Shown here piece after piece: positions 1-8,375 of a stretch of 48,638 bases of DNA. The notes under the pieces were generated by a model. That model had not been told where the DNA came from, made no database searches, and worked only from the letters and a program-made list of their open reading frames with translations. The position numbers and the translations under genes were made by a program. Origin of the DNA: Flavobacteriaceae bacterium (GTDB lineage: Bacteria > Bacteroidota > Bacteroidia > Flavobacteriales > Flavobacteriaceae); the NCBI GenBank assembly GCA_021647885.1, contig JAKITV010000017.1, positions 1 to 48,638 of the forward strand, read 5' to 3'. How positions within the stretch are numbered: position 1 is the stretch's first letter; each line of letters opens with the position of its first letter.

Positions 1-882
1 GTAAGAATCAGTACTTTTTAGTTTTCCAAATGGGGTATAAACGACATCAAAACCAACGGGTTTATTGTTAAATTGTGGCATAGTAGAATCTATGACTCCG
101 TTAACTGGCAAGACTGATGGGGCGTCCCAACCTTTATTTGATGTCCATGCAGCATGTAAATAAATATTGAATGTTTTTTCTGGCAAGGAGTCATGAATAA
201 TATTTCCCATTCTGCTTGTGGTAAAGCTAATTAAAGTGTCTTTTTTGAAATCATAATATGGTTGATAATATTTAGTAAACGCATGATGATTACCAGAATA
301 TATAAGAACCCTTTCATTCTTAAATATTATTTCATCAAAAATAACTTCAGCCATAAAAGCATCAGGATTAATATCTTTCCATGCTCCACCCTCTTTGCAT
401 GGGTCATAATGTGCTGCAAGATTTATTACTCTGAATTTTCTCTTGCTTTTTGATGCCTCAGAATGATTTACTTCCCAAGCAATTTTATAAATATCAATGT
501 ACTCTTTATATCCCCAGACAGGACTATTTTTGAACATAATTTCTCTAGCTAATTTTCTATCAAAGTAAGGCAGAGATAATAATGAATCGACAAGGTGTTG
601 GTCTCTATAATCTCCAAATTCTATTCCAAGATTGTATATTCCATTTTTATATAGTTCAGGAATCAATCTTAGAATTAAATCAACATCATGTTTTATTCTG
701 TGATATTCACCAATAAATACATAATTATGTGTGTCAAATTTATCAATAACATAATCTGTCGGTGATTTCCAATTTGATTTCAAATAATTGGTTAATACAT
801 CTTCTCTTTCTTTCTGCGAGTTTTGACAACTAAATATTATTACTAAAAATGCAAATATTAATATTTTATGATATTGTTTCAT
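1..882 (-). CDS. GxxH-motif lipoprotein (ChaN/EreA/Tiki-like), 3' end outside window
   Basis: This gene starts with ATG at 882 and runs off the left edge, leaving 294 codons without a stop. The N-terminus is a lipoprotein signal: basic residues, a hydrophobic stretch and an IFSC lipobox with Cys19, so the product should be anchored in the envelope. Residues 58-61 read GEYH, residues 86-90 read GIEFG, and near residue 197 there is GNHH. Paired GxxH motifs with an intervening acidic residue are known from the haem-binding ChaN / erythromycin esterase / TraB-Tiki group of putative hydrolases. I infer membership in that group; the substrate is unknown. It lies in an accessory-looking region next to a toxin-antitoxin pair. 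Confidence 0.7.
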   Translation of the reverse strand, partial: MKQYHKILIFAFLVIIFSCQNSQKEREDVLTNYLKSNWKSPTDYVIDKFDTHNYVFIGEYHRIKHDVDLILRLIPELYKNGIYNLGIEFGDYRDQHLVDSLLSLPYFDRKLAREIMFKNSPVWGYKEYIDIYKIAWEVNHSEASKSKRKFRVINLAAHYDPCKEGGAWKDINPDAFMAEVIFDEIIFKNERVLIYSGNHHAFTKYYQPYYDFKKDTLISFTTSRMGNIIHDSLPEKTFNIYLHAAWTSNKGWDAPSVLPVNGVIDSTMPQFNNKPVGFDVVYTPFGKLKSTDSY

Positions 883-989
883 TTTTCCTGTTTTATAGTT
901 GCTAATGGTTATGATATAACCTGTTTCAATTAACTATTTCTTTAGATACTTACCTATGGCAGGCAGAAGCGAAGTTACTATTTAATAAT

Positions 990-1034
990 TTTAAAATCAA
1001 TACAATACGTACCGAGTTAGTAAGAATTTATCAA
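990..1034 (+). repeat. 45-nt direct repeat, copy A
   Basis: This stretch matches 1691-1735 at 42 of 45 positions in the same orientation. It contains the shared 16-mer AAATCAATACAATACG and the shared tail GTAAGAATTTATCAA. It lies just beyond the 3' end of the toxin gene, so the two copies bracket the toxin-antitoxin pair. Confidence 0.85.
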
Positions 1035-1043
1035 CGGGCTTTA

Positions 1044-1352
1044 TTAATCAGTTAAAAAATTGAGTAATTTTTTTGGATTTTGCCTATTATCCCAAAAACC
1101 AGTTATAATAATTTTTAAACTGTCTTTTTTATAAAGAATGCTATAATGACCTAAAGATAAAACCCTTGTATTATTAAATTCGGTTTTCTTTCCTAATTTA
1201 TGATTGGTTTTTAGCAAAACCGTTCTTTCTTTAATACTTAGATTTAGTTTTTTGGAATAAATGTTACTTTTATTTCTAGTATTCCAATATTCAAAAATGT
1301 AATTTCTTTGTTTGAGAGCAGTTTGAGTCCAATAGATAATTAATTTAGCCAT
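1044..1352 (-). CDS. RelE/ParE-family toxin
   Basis: This is a basic protein of 102 residues, the usual size for RelE/ParE toxins. The start (AKLIIYWTQTALKQ) is the typical first beta strand and helix, and the C-terminus carries ITGFWDNRQNP, matching the conserved W/FDxRQNP end of the ParE group. Members either cleave mRNA on the ribosome or poison gyrase; which one applies here cannot be told. Its ATG lies inside the end of the upstream antitoxin gene (13-nt overlap), so the two are translationally coupled. The pair sits between 45-nt direct repeats, which suggests it was acquired or duplicated as a unit. Confidence 0.85.
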   Translation of the reverse strand: MAKLIIYWTQTALKQRNYIFEYWNTRNKSNIYSKKLNLSIKERTVLLKTNHKLGKKTEFNNTRVLSLGHYSILYKKDSLKIIITGFWDNRQNPKKLLNFLTD

Positions 1353-1573
1353 TCAGAGTCAGCGTTATTTAAGTCAGATTCAGATACGATGTTTCCTTCT
1401 TCAATATCTTTTTCACTCATTAAAAGCATTTCTATTTGTTCAGAGGTTAAAGACAAAACTTCCCCTTTTTGAGTAGATTCAAAAATATTATTTATAGCAT
1501 TAAGCAGTTTCTCATTTTTGGTGGCTAAAATTCTATCAATCAAACTATTTTTAATACTTTCTAAACCAGACAT
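1340..1573 (-). CDS. antitoxin partner of the ParE/RelE-like toxin
   Basis: This acidic, helical protein of 77 residues is encoded directly upstream of the toxin and overlaps its start. The N-terminal half (ESIKNSLIDRILATKNEKLLNAINNIF) looks like the short helical region of flavobacterial antitoxins that pair with ParE-like toxins. The C-terminus is acidic (EKDIEEGNIVSESDLNNADSEW), as expected for the toxin-wrapping tail. By family knowledge it should neutralise the toxin and perhaps repress the operon; I see no clear operator. The assignment rests mainly on position and size, because antitoxins of this type are poorly conserved. Confidence 0.75.
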   Translation of the reverse strand: MSGLESIKNSLIDRILATKNEKLLNAINNIFESTQKGEVLSLTSEQIEMLLMSEKDIEEGNIVSESDLNNADSEWLN

Positions 1574-1690
1574 AACTATTCTTTTTTGTAAAGTTCGCTT
1601 ATTTTATGTGATTTTCCAAATATTGCCTAACGTGTATTCTACACATATTTAAATACAATATTTATATAAACGGAGCTAATTATTAAAAAC

Positions 1691-1735
1691 TTTAAAATCA
1701 ATACAATACGCACGGAGTTGGTAAGAATTTATCAA
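1691..1735 (+). repeat. 45-nt direct repeat, copy B
   Basis: This is the second copy of the repeat at 990-1034, with three mismatches over 45 nt. It lies between the antitoxin start and the sodium:alanine symporter gene. Just before it, GCCTAAC at 1625-1631 and a small GTGTA/TACAC inverted repeat mark the edge of the accessory segment. Confidence 0.85.
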
Positions 1736-1817
1736 TAGTATTAATAGTTTCATTCATCTTTATTACATTTATAACTTTTCTAATTCATAGTTCAGACTTG
1801 ACTAACTAATAACATTT

Positions 1818-3197
1818 ATGGATAAACTGGATCAGCTAATTGCAGACTTCGCATCTTTTGTTTGGGGTTTGCCTCTTATTATATTATTAATTGGTGGAGG
1901 TTTATACCTTCTTATTTTATCTAAATTTTTACCATTTCGGTATATTGGTCATGCTATTCAAGTATTACGTGGCAAGTACGACGATCCAAATGATCCTGGT
2001 CAAATCAGTCATTTTCAAGCTTTGTCAACTGCATTATCAGCAACTGTTGGTATGGGAAATATAGCTGGAGTGGCTGTTGCCATTTCTATAGGTGGACCAG
2101 GAGCAATATTTTGGATGTGGATAAGTGCTGTAATTGGGATGTCAACCAAGTTTTTTACTTGCACATTAGCTATTATGTTTCGAGGAAAGGATAGTAAAGG
2201 CGAATTACAAGGAGGTCCAATGTATTTTATAATGGAAGGTTTAGGAAAATCTTGGAAACCACTTGCCATTATGTTTAGTGTGTGTGGTTTAGTTGGTGCG
2301 CTTCCGGTTTTTAATGTAAATCAATTAACTCAAGCTATTAACGATATTTTATTGATACCTAATGGAGTTACCGTAGGATTAAGCTCTAACTTAATTATTG
2401 CTGGTATTTTGGTAATAATTACCTCCTTTGTTATTTTAGGAGGATTAAGCCGCATTAGCAAAACGGCATCAAGATTGGTTCCAACTATGGTGGTTCTGTA
2501 CTTTGTGTTAGTGCTCTTTATTCTTGCTGTTAATATTGATGTAGTTCCTAAATATTTAGTAATGATATTTACTGATGCCTTTGCTGCCAATAATTATACA
2601 GGAGATGCTATGTTTGGAGGTGTTCTTGGAGCATTGATATTATTAGGAATACGTCGTGGGGCATTTTCTAACGAAGCAGGAATTGGTACTGCTCCAATGG
2701 CTCATGGAGCTGCAAAAACAGATGAGCCAATTCGAGAAGGTCTTGTTGCAATGCTTGGTCCAGCAATAGATACATTAATAGTATGTACATTAACGGCATT
2801 GACCATTTTAGTAACAGGAGTTTGGGAAACCACTAGCCATAATGGAGTAAGCTTAACGGCTTCAGCATTTGGAGATGCAATGCCGGGAATTGGTAAATAT
2901 CTCTTGTTAATATGTATTGCAATCTTTAGTATTTCGTCTTTATTCTCGTACTCATATTATGGAACCAAATGCATGTCTTTTTTGTTTGGTGCAGATAAAA
3001 AACACTATTATAATTATTTTTATATAGTAAGTATCATTGTTGGTGCAACAACCTCATTAAGTATGATGATAAATCTTATTGATGGTGTTTTCGCATTAAT
3101 GGCAATACCAACGATGACAGCAACAATAATTTTAGCTCCAAAAGTTGTGAAAGAATTTAAAGCCTATTCAAAAAGACTTAAAGACGATAAAGCATGA
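1818..3197 (+). CDS. sodium:alanine/glycine symporter (AGCS family)
   Basis: The product has 459 residues, the usual AGCS (AlsT/DagA) length, with about 10-11 hydrophobic segments. Diagnostic motifs are GGPGAIFWMW near residues 92-101 and RGAFSNEAGIGTAPMAHGAA near 280-300, the family signature for sodium-coupled uptake of small neutral amino acids in the inner membrane. The transported amino acid cannot be read from sequence. The stop overlaps the next start (ATGA at 3194-3197), so it is co-transcribed with the DUF4212 and SSS genes. Two unrelated sodium-driven systems in one operon suggest joint use of the sodium gradient. Confidence 0.93.
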   Translation: MDKLDQLIADFASFVWGLPLIILLIGGGLYLLILSKFLPFRYIGHAIQVLRGKYDDPNDPGQISHFQALSTALSATVGMGNIAGVAVAISIGGPGAIFWMWISAVIGMSTKFFTCTLAIMFRGKDSKGELQGGPMYFIMEGLGKSWKPLAIMFSVCGLVGALPVFNVNQLTQAINDILLIPNGVTVGLSSNLIIAGILVIITSFVILGGLSRISKTASRLVPTMVVLYFVLVLFILAVNIDVVPKYLVMIFTDAFAANNYTGDAMFGGVLGALILLGIRRGAFSNEAGIGTAPMAHGAAKTDEPIREGLVAMLGPAIDTLIVCTLTALTILVTGVWETTSHNGVSLTASAFGDAMPGIGKYLLLICIAIFSISSLFSYSYYGTKCMSFLFGADKKHYYNYFYIVSIIVGATTSLSMMINLIDGVFALMAIPTMTATIILAPKVVKEFKAYSKRLKDDKA

Positions 3198-3451
3198 CAG
3201 ATAAACAAAAAGCAAAAGCTTATTGGAAAAAGAATCTAAAATATTTAGCAATACTATTATCCATCTGGTTTTTGGTCTCCTATGTATTCGGAATATTATT
3301 AGTAGAACAATTAAACACAATAAGAATTGGAGGCTTTAAATTAGGTTTTTGGTTTGCGCAACAAGGTTCAATTTATGTTTTTGTAATATTGATTTTTGTC
3401 TATATCAGGCTTATGAATCGATTAGATAAAAAATTTAATTTAGATTCTTAA
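3194..3451 (+). CDS. DUF4212 sodium/substrate symporter small subunit
   Basis: This is an 85-residue protein with two hydrophobic segments (about residues 15-37 and 54-73) and a WFAQQGS motif between them. This is the pattern of DUF4212 proteins, which are encoded directly before VC_2705-type sodium:solute symporters and are thought to be their small subunit. Here it overlaps the AGCS gene by 4 nt and ends 3 nt before the large symporter starts. The partner relation is known for the family; a role in assembly or stability is inference. Confidence 0.92.
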   Translation: MTDKQKAKAYWKKNLKYLAILLSIWFLVSYVFGILLVEQLNTIRIGGFKLGFWFAQQGSIYVFVILIFVYIRLMNRLDKKFNLDS

Positions 3452-3454
3452 GCT

Positions 3455-5143
3455 ATGGATATACAAATGTGGACTTGGATTTTAGTCGGACTAACATTCA
3501 CTTTATATATTGGCATTGCAATTTTTTCAAGAGCCAGTTCTACAGGAGAATTTTATGTAGCTGGAAAAGGTGTGCATCCTATTGCAAACGGATTGGCAAC
3601 AGCAGCCGATTGGATGAGTGCAGCATCGTTTATCTCTATGGCTGGATTAATCTCCTTTAGTGGTTATGATGGCTCTGTATATTTAATGGGGTGGACTGGT
3701 GGTTATGTTTTACTTGCTTTATTGTTAGCGCCTTATTTACGTAAGTTCGGAAAGTTTACAGTTCCAGATTTTATTGGAGACAGATACTATTCTAATGTAG
3801 CTCGAGTTGTGGCTGTATTATGTGCATTAATAGTGTCCTTCACTTATGTTGCAGGACAAATGCGAGGTGTTGGTTTGGTGTTCTCAAGATTTCTGGAAGT
3901 AGATATTAATACTGGAGTAATTATAGGCATGTTTATCGTGCTTTTTTATGCTGTGCTTGGTGGAATGAAAGGCATCACATATACTCAAGTGGCACAATAC
4001 TGTGTATTGATTTTTGCTTTTATGGTTCCAGCAATTTTTATTTCTATTCAAATGACAGGAAATCCTATTCCGCAATTGGGTTTTGGAAGTAGTGGAGGCG
4101 ATGGTGTGTATTTATTAGATAAACTCGACGGTTTGCATAGAGAATTAGGTTTTCATGAATATACTTCGGGAAGCAAATCAACTATTGATGTATTTTTTAT
4201 TACAGCAGCTTTAATGGTAGGTACAGCAGGATTACCACATGTTATCGTTCGTTTTTTTACAGTAAAAAAAGTAAGTGATGCACGTAAATCTGCTGGTTGG
4301 GCATTACTATTTATTGCTATTCTTTATACTACTGCTCCTGCAATTGCAGTATTTGCAAGAACGAATATGATTGAAACAGTAAGTAATAAAAAGTATGACG
4401 AAGTACCAGAATGGTTTTCTAATTGGGAAACTACTGGACTAATTGAGTTTAACGATAAAAATAACGATGGTAAAATACAATATGTTGGTGATGCTTCTGT
4501 AAATGAATTGACAGTAGATAGAGATATAATGGTTCTCGCTAATCCAGAAATTGCGAATTTACCAAATTGGGTAATTGCATTAGTGGCTGCAGGTGCTTTG
4601 GCTGCTGCCCTATCTACTGCAGCAGGATTATTATTGGTAATTTCATCTTCAATTTCGCATGATTTAATTAAGAAAATAATTAACCCAAAAATTTCTGAAA
4701 AAGGCGAATTAATGGCTGCTCGTTTTTCAGCAGTTGTGGCAGTAATTATTGCAGGTTGGTTTGGTATAAATCCTCCCGATTTTGTTGCTGCAACCGTTGC
4801 ACTTGCTTTTGGACTTGCAGCTGCTTCCTTTTTTCCAGCAATTATTTTAGGTATTTTTCATAAGCGTATGAATAAAGAAGGTGCTATAGCAGGAATGTTA
4901 GTTGGTATATTGCTGATGCTTTTTTATATGATGAAATTTAAATTCGATTGGTTTGGTGGTGGCACAAAAGAAGATTGGTGGTTTGGAATTTCACCTGAAG
5001 GTTTTGGCACAGTGGCAATGTTAGCTAATTTTATTGTGTCTATAGTAATTTCTGTATTTACTCCTAAACCGCCTAAAGAGGTTCAAGATATTGTTGAAAA
5101 TATAAGGATTCCCAGTGGAGCAGGAGAGGCTTCAAATCATTAA
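3455..5143 (+). CDS. sodium:solute symporter, large subunit (ActP/VC_2705-like SSS)
   Basis: The product has 562 residues and about 13 hydrophobic segments, matching the SSS family. The stretch TAADWMSAASFISMAGLISF near residues 49-68 is the conserved start of the LeuT-like core, and GLPHVIVRFFTVK near 258-270 is typical of acetate permease-like members. It likely imports a monocarboxylate such as acetate with sodium. An unusual feature is a hydrophilic loop with DKNNDG at residues 334-339, which matches the Dx[DN]xDG calcium-loop pattern but lacks an acidic residue at position 12. It follows its small subunit by 3 nt. The substrate is inferred only from family. Confidence 0.93.
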   Translation: MDIQMWTWILVGLTFTLYIGIAIFSRASSTGEFYVAGKGVHPIANGLATAADWMSAASFISMAGLISFSGYDGSVYLMGWTGGYVLLALLLAPYLRKFGKFTVPDFIGDRYYSNVARVVAVLCALIVSFTYVAGQMRGVGLVFSRFLEVDINTGVIIGMFIVLFYAVLGGMKGITYTQVAQYCVLIFAFMVPAIFISIQMTGNPIPQLGFGSSGGDGVYLLDKLDGLHRELGFHEYTSGSKSTIDVFFITAALMVGTAGLPHVIVRFFTVKKVSDARKSAGWALLFIAILYTTAPAIAVFARTNMIETVSNKKYDEVPEWFSNWETTGLIEFNDKNNDGKIQYVGDASVNELTVDRDIMVLANPEIANLPNWVIALVAAGALAAALSTAAGLLLVISSSISHDLIKKIINPKISEKGELMAARFSAVVAVIIAGWFGINPPDFVAATVALAFGLAAASFFPAIILGIFHKRMNKEGAIAGMLVGILLMLFYMMKFKFDWFGGGTKEDWWFGISPEGFGTVAMLANFIVSIVISVFTPKPPKEVQDIVENIRIPSGAGEASNH

Positions 5144-5219
5144 GGATATATCTGTTTAAAGCTTTTATATTTAATGGATAGAGTACATTATTTTGGGTTA
5201 CCTTTATTAAAAATTATAA

Positions 5220-6128
5220 ATGAAAGCATTAGTAATATCAGGAGGTGGAAGTAAAGGTGCATTTGCTGGTGGGGTTGCACAATATCTTATTGAAGATAAA
5301 CAAAAGAATTACGATATGTTTTTAGGTACTTCAACAGGAAGTTTGCTCATTCAACATTTAGCTACTGGAGATATACATAAATTGTATACCATTTTTACCA
5401 ATGTAAAGCAGAAACATATATTTAGTATCAATCCATTTATAGTACGAAAAAAAGGAAATAGAGAATTTGTATCTATTAACTTTTTTAATTCATTGATTCA
5501 ATTTATTAAAATGAAACGTACTTTTGGTGAAAGTAAGGCTCTAAAAAGAAACATACGACGAAATTTCACCAAAGAAGAATATGATAAAATTAAAGAAACT
5601 AAAGAAGATGTTGTAGTAACAGTGTCAAATTTATCTACAAATAAAGTTGAGTATAAATCGATACACGATTATAGCTATGAAGAATATTGCGATTGGATAT
5701 GGATTTCTTGTAATTATGTGCCATTTATGTCTTTGGCTGTAAAAGATGGTTACGAATATGCCGATGGAGGATTAGGATGTGTAGTACCAATTCGTGAAGC
5801 AATTTTACGTGGGGCAACCGAAGTTGATGTTGTGATTTTAGAATCGGAAATCATGGAACAACAAAAAGTATTAGGTAAAAACCCTTTTTCTTTAATGCTA
5901 AATTTGTTTAGTCATTTATTGTACCAAGTTGAAAAGCACGATATTACAATTGGCAAACTTGCAGCTAGAAATAAAAATGTAAAGCTTAATTTGTATTATA
6001 CACCTTCAAAGCTAACAGAAGATTCATTAATATTTAATAAAAAACTAATGGTCGAATGGTGGAGAAAAGGATATAACCATGCAAAAATGAAGCACAACGA
6101 TTTAGAGTCTAACGAACTTAAAACCTGA
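5220..6128 (+). CDS. patatin-like phospholipase
   Basis: This 302-residue protein carries all patatin landmarks: an oxyanion-hole glycine loop GGGSKG at residues 8-13, the nucleophile elbow GTSTG with Ser38, and the catalytic Asp182 in DGG. Patatins are Ser-Asp dyad lipid acyl hydrolases. There is no signal peptide, so it probably acts in the cytoplasm or at the inner face of the membrane. The gap of 76 nt after the symporter gene leaves open whether it belongs to the same transcript. The lipid substrate is unknown. Confidence 0.93.
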   Translation: MKALVISGGGSKGAFAGGVAQYLIEDKQKNYDMFLGTSTGSLLIQHLATGDIHKLYTIFTNVKQKHIFSINPFIVRKKGNREFVSINFFNSLIQFIKMKRTFGESKALKRNIRRNFTKEEYDKIKETKEDVVVTVSNLSTNKVEYKSIHDYSYEEYCDWIWISCNYVPFMSLAVKDGYEYADGGLGCVVPIREAILRGATEVDVVILESEIMEQQKVLGKNPFSLMLNLFSHLLYQVEKHDITIGKLAARNKNVKLNLYYTPSKLTEDSLIFNKKLMVEWWRKGYNHAKMKHNDLESNELKT

Positions 6129-6210
6129 ATTCGATGTAACATTTGTTTACAGTTTGAATGAATTTTTATTCAATTCGCAGTTAAATTTTTGAAGAACTTA
6201 AAGATTAGTT

Positions 6211-6732
6211 TTACCACAAATCGGAAACTTCTTTTTTGATATAAGCTAAAGCTGCATCACTTGGTGCACGTTTTTCCATCATTTCGGTTAAAACAACTTC
6301 CCGAAGCTTATTTGCAGAATCTGTTTTTTCAAGCAAACTAGCTTTTCTTATAAGTTGAATTGTAGCATTTTTTGCGGCTGTAATTATGTTCCAACATTCG
6401 TCACTTAAGTAGATTTGTTGGGATAAATTATGCTCAAATTCTTGGTCAATACTTCGTATAAGCAAAGACTCATAATCTTCTCTACTTGAAGATATTGGAG
6501 ACACCCTAATTAATAATTTTGAAGGTGTTATACGCTCTAAAAATAAAGCCATACGCTCATAAGCTTGTAAGCGTATTGGCAAGGTGTTTACTTGCATGTC
6601 TTTATGCAGTAAAAATCGTCTTCTGCCATCTTCATTTTTTGTGTGCTCTTTAAAAAAGTAGTAAGCAATCATTCCTGTAATAAGTGCAGGTACAGTAAAA
6701 AGTAATAATTCGAAAATCTTTGAAGCTTCCAT
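6211..6732 (-). CDS. conserved flavobacterial membrane-anchored protein, unknown function
   Basis: I do not recognise a named function. The 173-residue product begins with one hydrophobic segment (about residues 8-27), followed by a charged turn (KEHTKNEDGRRRF) and a soluble, helical region rich in Leu, Glu and Arg (QAYERMALFLERI, LLIRSIDQEFEHNLSQQIYLS). It probably sits in the inner membrane with its bulk in the cytoplasm. It lies 83 nt beyond the FMN-dependent glutamate synthase-like gene on the same strand and converges with the patatin gene. The pattern is familiar from conserved hypothetical proteins of flavobacteria. Confidence 0.75.
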   Translation of the reverse strand: MEASKIFELLLFTVPALITGMIAYYFFKEHTKNEDGRRRFLLHKDMQVNTLPIRLQAYERMALFLERITPSKLLIRVSPISSSREDYESLLIRSIDQEFEHNLSQQIYLSDECWNIITAAKNATIQLIRKASLLEKTDSANKLREVVLTEMMEKRAPSDAALAYIKKEVSDLW

Positions 6733-6815
6733 GGCAAATAGTTTTAGATTTAAACAAACATAAAATAATTATTTAATATATGGGATATTTTAAATTCCAA
6801 ATTGAACATTACCAA

Positions 6816-8372
6816 CTAACATTTCCCTCCCAAATATATACAATCTTTTAAATCTTGCATTGTTGTAAATGGAACAGGAGTTTTTTCGTAGCAATAAGTT
6901 TTATTAAGTTCTTTTGAAAGGTTATGGTCATCTACATTTACATCAACATCACTCATTGTAAACTGACAAGGATGCTCGTAACCTGCAGCATGAGTTATTT
7001 CTACAAACTCTTTTCTAAACGTTTTAAAATATTGTGCTAAACGTTCAGATTTTAAAGGAATATTTATGCCACTCTGTAACCACTTGCTTTGTGTAGCTAC
7101 ACCACTAGGGCAGCGATTGGTATGGCATACTTGTGCTTGAATACAGCCAATGCTCATCATTGCTTCTCTAGCTACATTAATACAATCGGCTCCCATGGCA
7201 AACGCCATAGCTGCTTTAGCAGGAAAACCAAGTTTTCCGCTTCCTATAAACACAATACGTTCAGATAACCCTTTATCTTTAAATAGTTTATACAAATCGC
7301 TAAATCCATAAACCCAAGGCAAAGAGACGTGGTCTGCAAAACTTGGAGGCGCTGCTCCTGTGCCTCCTTCGCCACCATCAACAGTAATAAAATCCGGACC
7401 TTTACTCGTTGCCTTCATAATATCAGCTAATTCTTCCCATTGTTCCAATTTACCAATAGCAGCTTTTATACCAACTGGCAATCCGGTTTCTTTAGCAATA
7501 GTTTCAATAAAATCAACCATTTCAGAAACATTAGAAAAGGCTGTATGGTTTGGTGGAGACAATACATCTATACCAATTTCCACACTTCTAATTTTTGCAA
7601 TCTCTTTTGTGATTTTTGCACTAGGAAGCACGCCACCTTTTCCAGGTTTTGCACCTTGAGATAGCTTGATTTCGATAGCCTTGATAAATGGATTGTCATT
7701 TACAAGTTTCTCTAATTTTCCCATAGAAAAATTACCATCTTTATCACGAACTCCAAAGTATCCTGTTCCAATTTGAAAAATTACATCACCTCCATTGCTG
7801 TGGTAAGGTGATAAGCCGCCTTCTCCAGTATTGTGATAAGCTCCAGCAATTTTAACACCTTTATTTAGGGATTCTATTGCTTTTGCGGACAACGAACCAA
7901 AACTCATTGCAGATACGTTTATTACAGAAGCAGGGCGAAATGGTTTTTTACGTTTATTAAACTCTCCAAACACTTTTGCACATGGCAAAAAGGTTTTATC
8001 TATTGTGTTTGGATGATTATTTTCAATTTTATATGGCATCATCGCATTATTTATAAAAATATGCTGATGAGCATAAATATCCCTGTCTGTTCCAAAACTT
8101 TCGTAGTTGTTTTCGTGCTTTGCCGAAGCGTAAATCCAACTACGTTCTATACGGTTAAAAGGTAATTCTTCTCTATTATTGGCCACAAAATATTGTCTCA
8201 TTTCTGGGCCAATACTTTCTAACCAATAGCGTAAATGACCAACAATAGGGTAATTATGACTTATAGTATGTGCTTTTTGAAAAAAAATATCCCTTAACGC
8301 TATTAATGTTAAACCAATAAGTATCCACAACCACCAACTTATAGTTCCTAAAAAGTCTAAAAAAGCTTCCAA
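6816..8372 (-). CDS. FMN-binding glutamate synthase-family protein (GltB central/FMN domain)
   Basis: The 518-residue protein has an N-terminal hydrophobic segment (about residues 11-27) and then the FMN-binding TIM-barrel of the glutamate synthase large subunit: KPGKGGVLPS, SPPNHTAFS, TVDGGEGGTGAAPPSF and GSGKLGFPAKAAMAFAMGAD are all visible. A cysteine cluster near residues 407-420 (GCIQAQVCHTNRCPSG) fits the 3Fe-4S site. The glutamine amidotransferase domain of full GltB is absent, so it is a stand-alone oxidoreductase of uncertain substrate. It starts 3 nt after the M20 amidohydrolase stop, so the two are co-transcribed. Confidence 0.9.
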   Translation of the reverse strand: MEAFLDFLGTISWWLWILIGLTLIALRDIFFQKAHTISHNYPIVGHLRYWLESIGPEMRQYFVANNREELPFNRIERSWIYASAKHENNYESFGTDRDIYAHQHIFINNAMMPYKIENNHPNTIDKTFLPCAKVFGEFNKRKKPFRPASVINVSAMSFGSLSAKAIESLNKGVKIAGAYHNTGEGGLSPYHSNGGDVIFQIGTGYFGVRDKDGNFSMGKLEKLVNDNPFIKAIEIKLSQGAKPGKGGVLPSAKITKEIAKIRSVEIGIDVLSPPNHTAFSNVSEMVDFIETIAKETGLPVGIKAAIGKLEQWEELADIMKATSKGPDFITVDGGEGGTGAAPPSFADHVSLPWVYGFSDLYKLFKDKGLSERIVFIGSGKLGFPAKAAMAFAMGADCINVAREAMMSIGCIQAQVCHTNRCPSGVATQSKWLQSGINIPLKSERLAQYFKTFRKEFVEITHAAGYEHPCQFTMSDVDVNVDDHNLSKELNKTYCYEKTPVPFTTMQDLKDCIYLGGKC

Positions 8373-8375
8373 GAT

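Noticed and set aside
262-453. Small plus-strand reading frame of 63 codons at the left edge
   Set aside because: It lies opposite the GxxH lipoprotein gene and has a composition typical of an antisense shadow.
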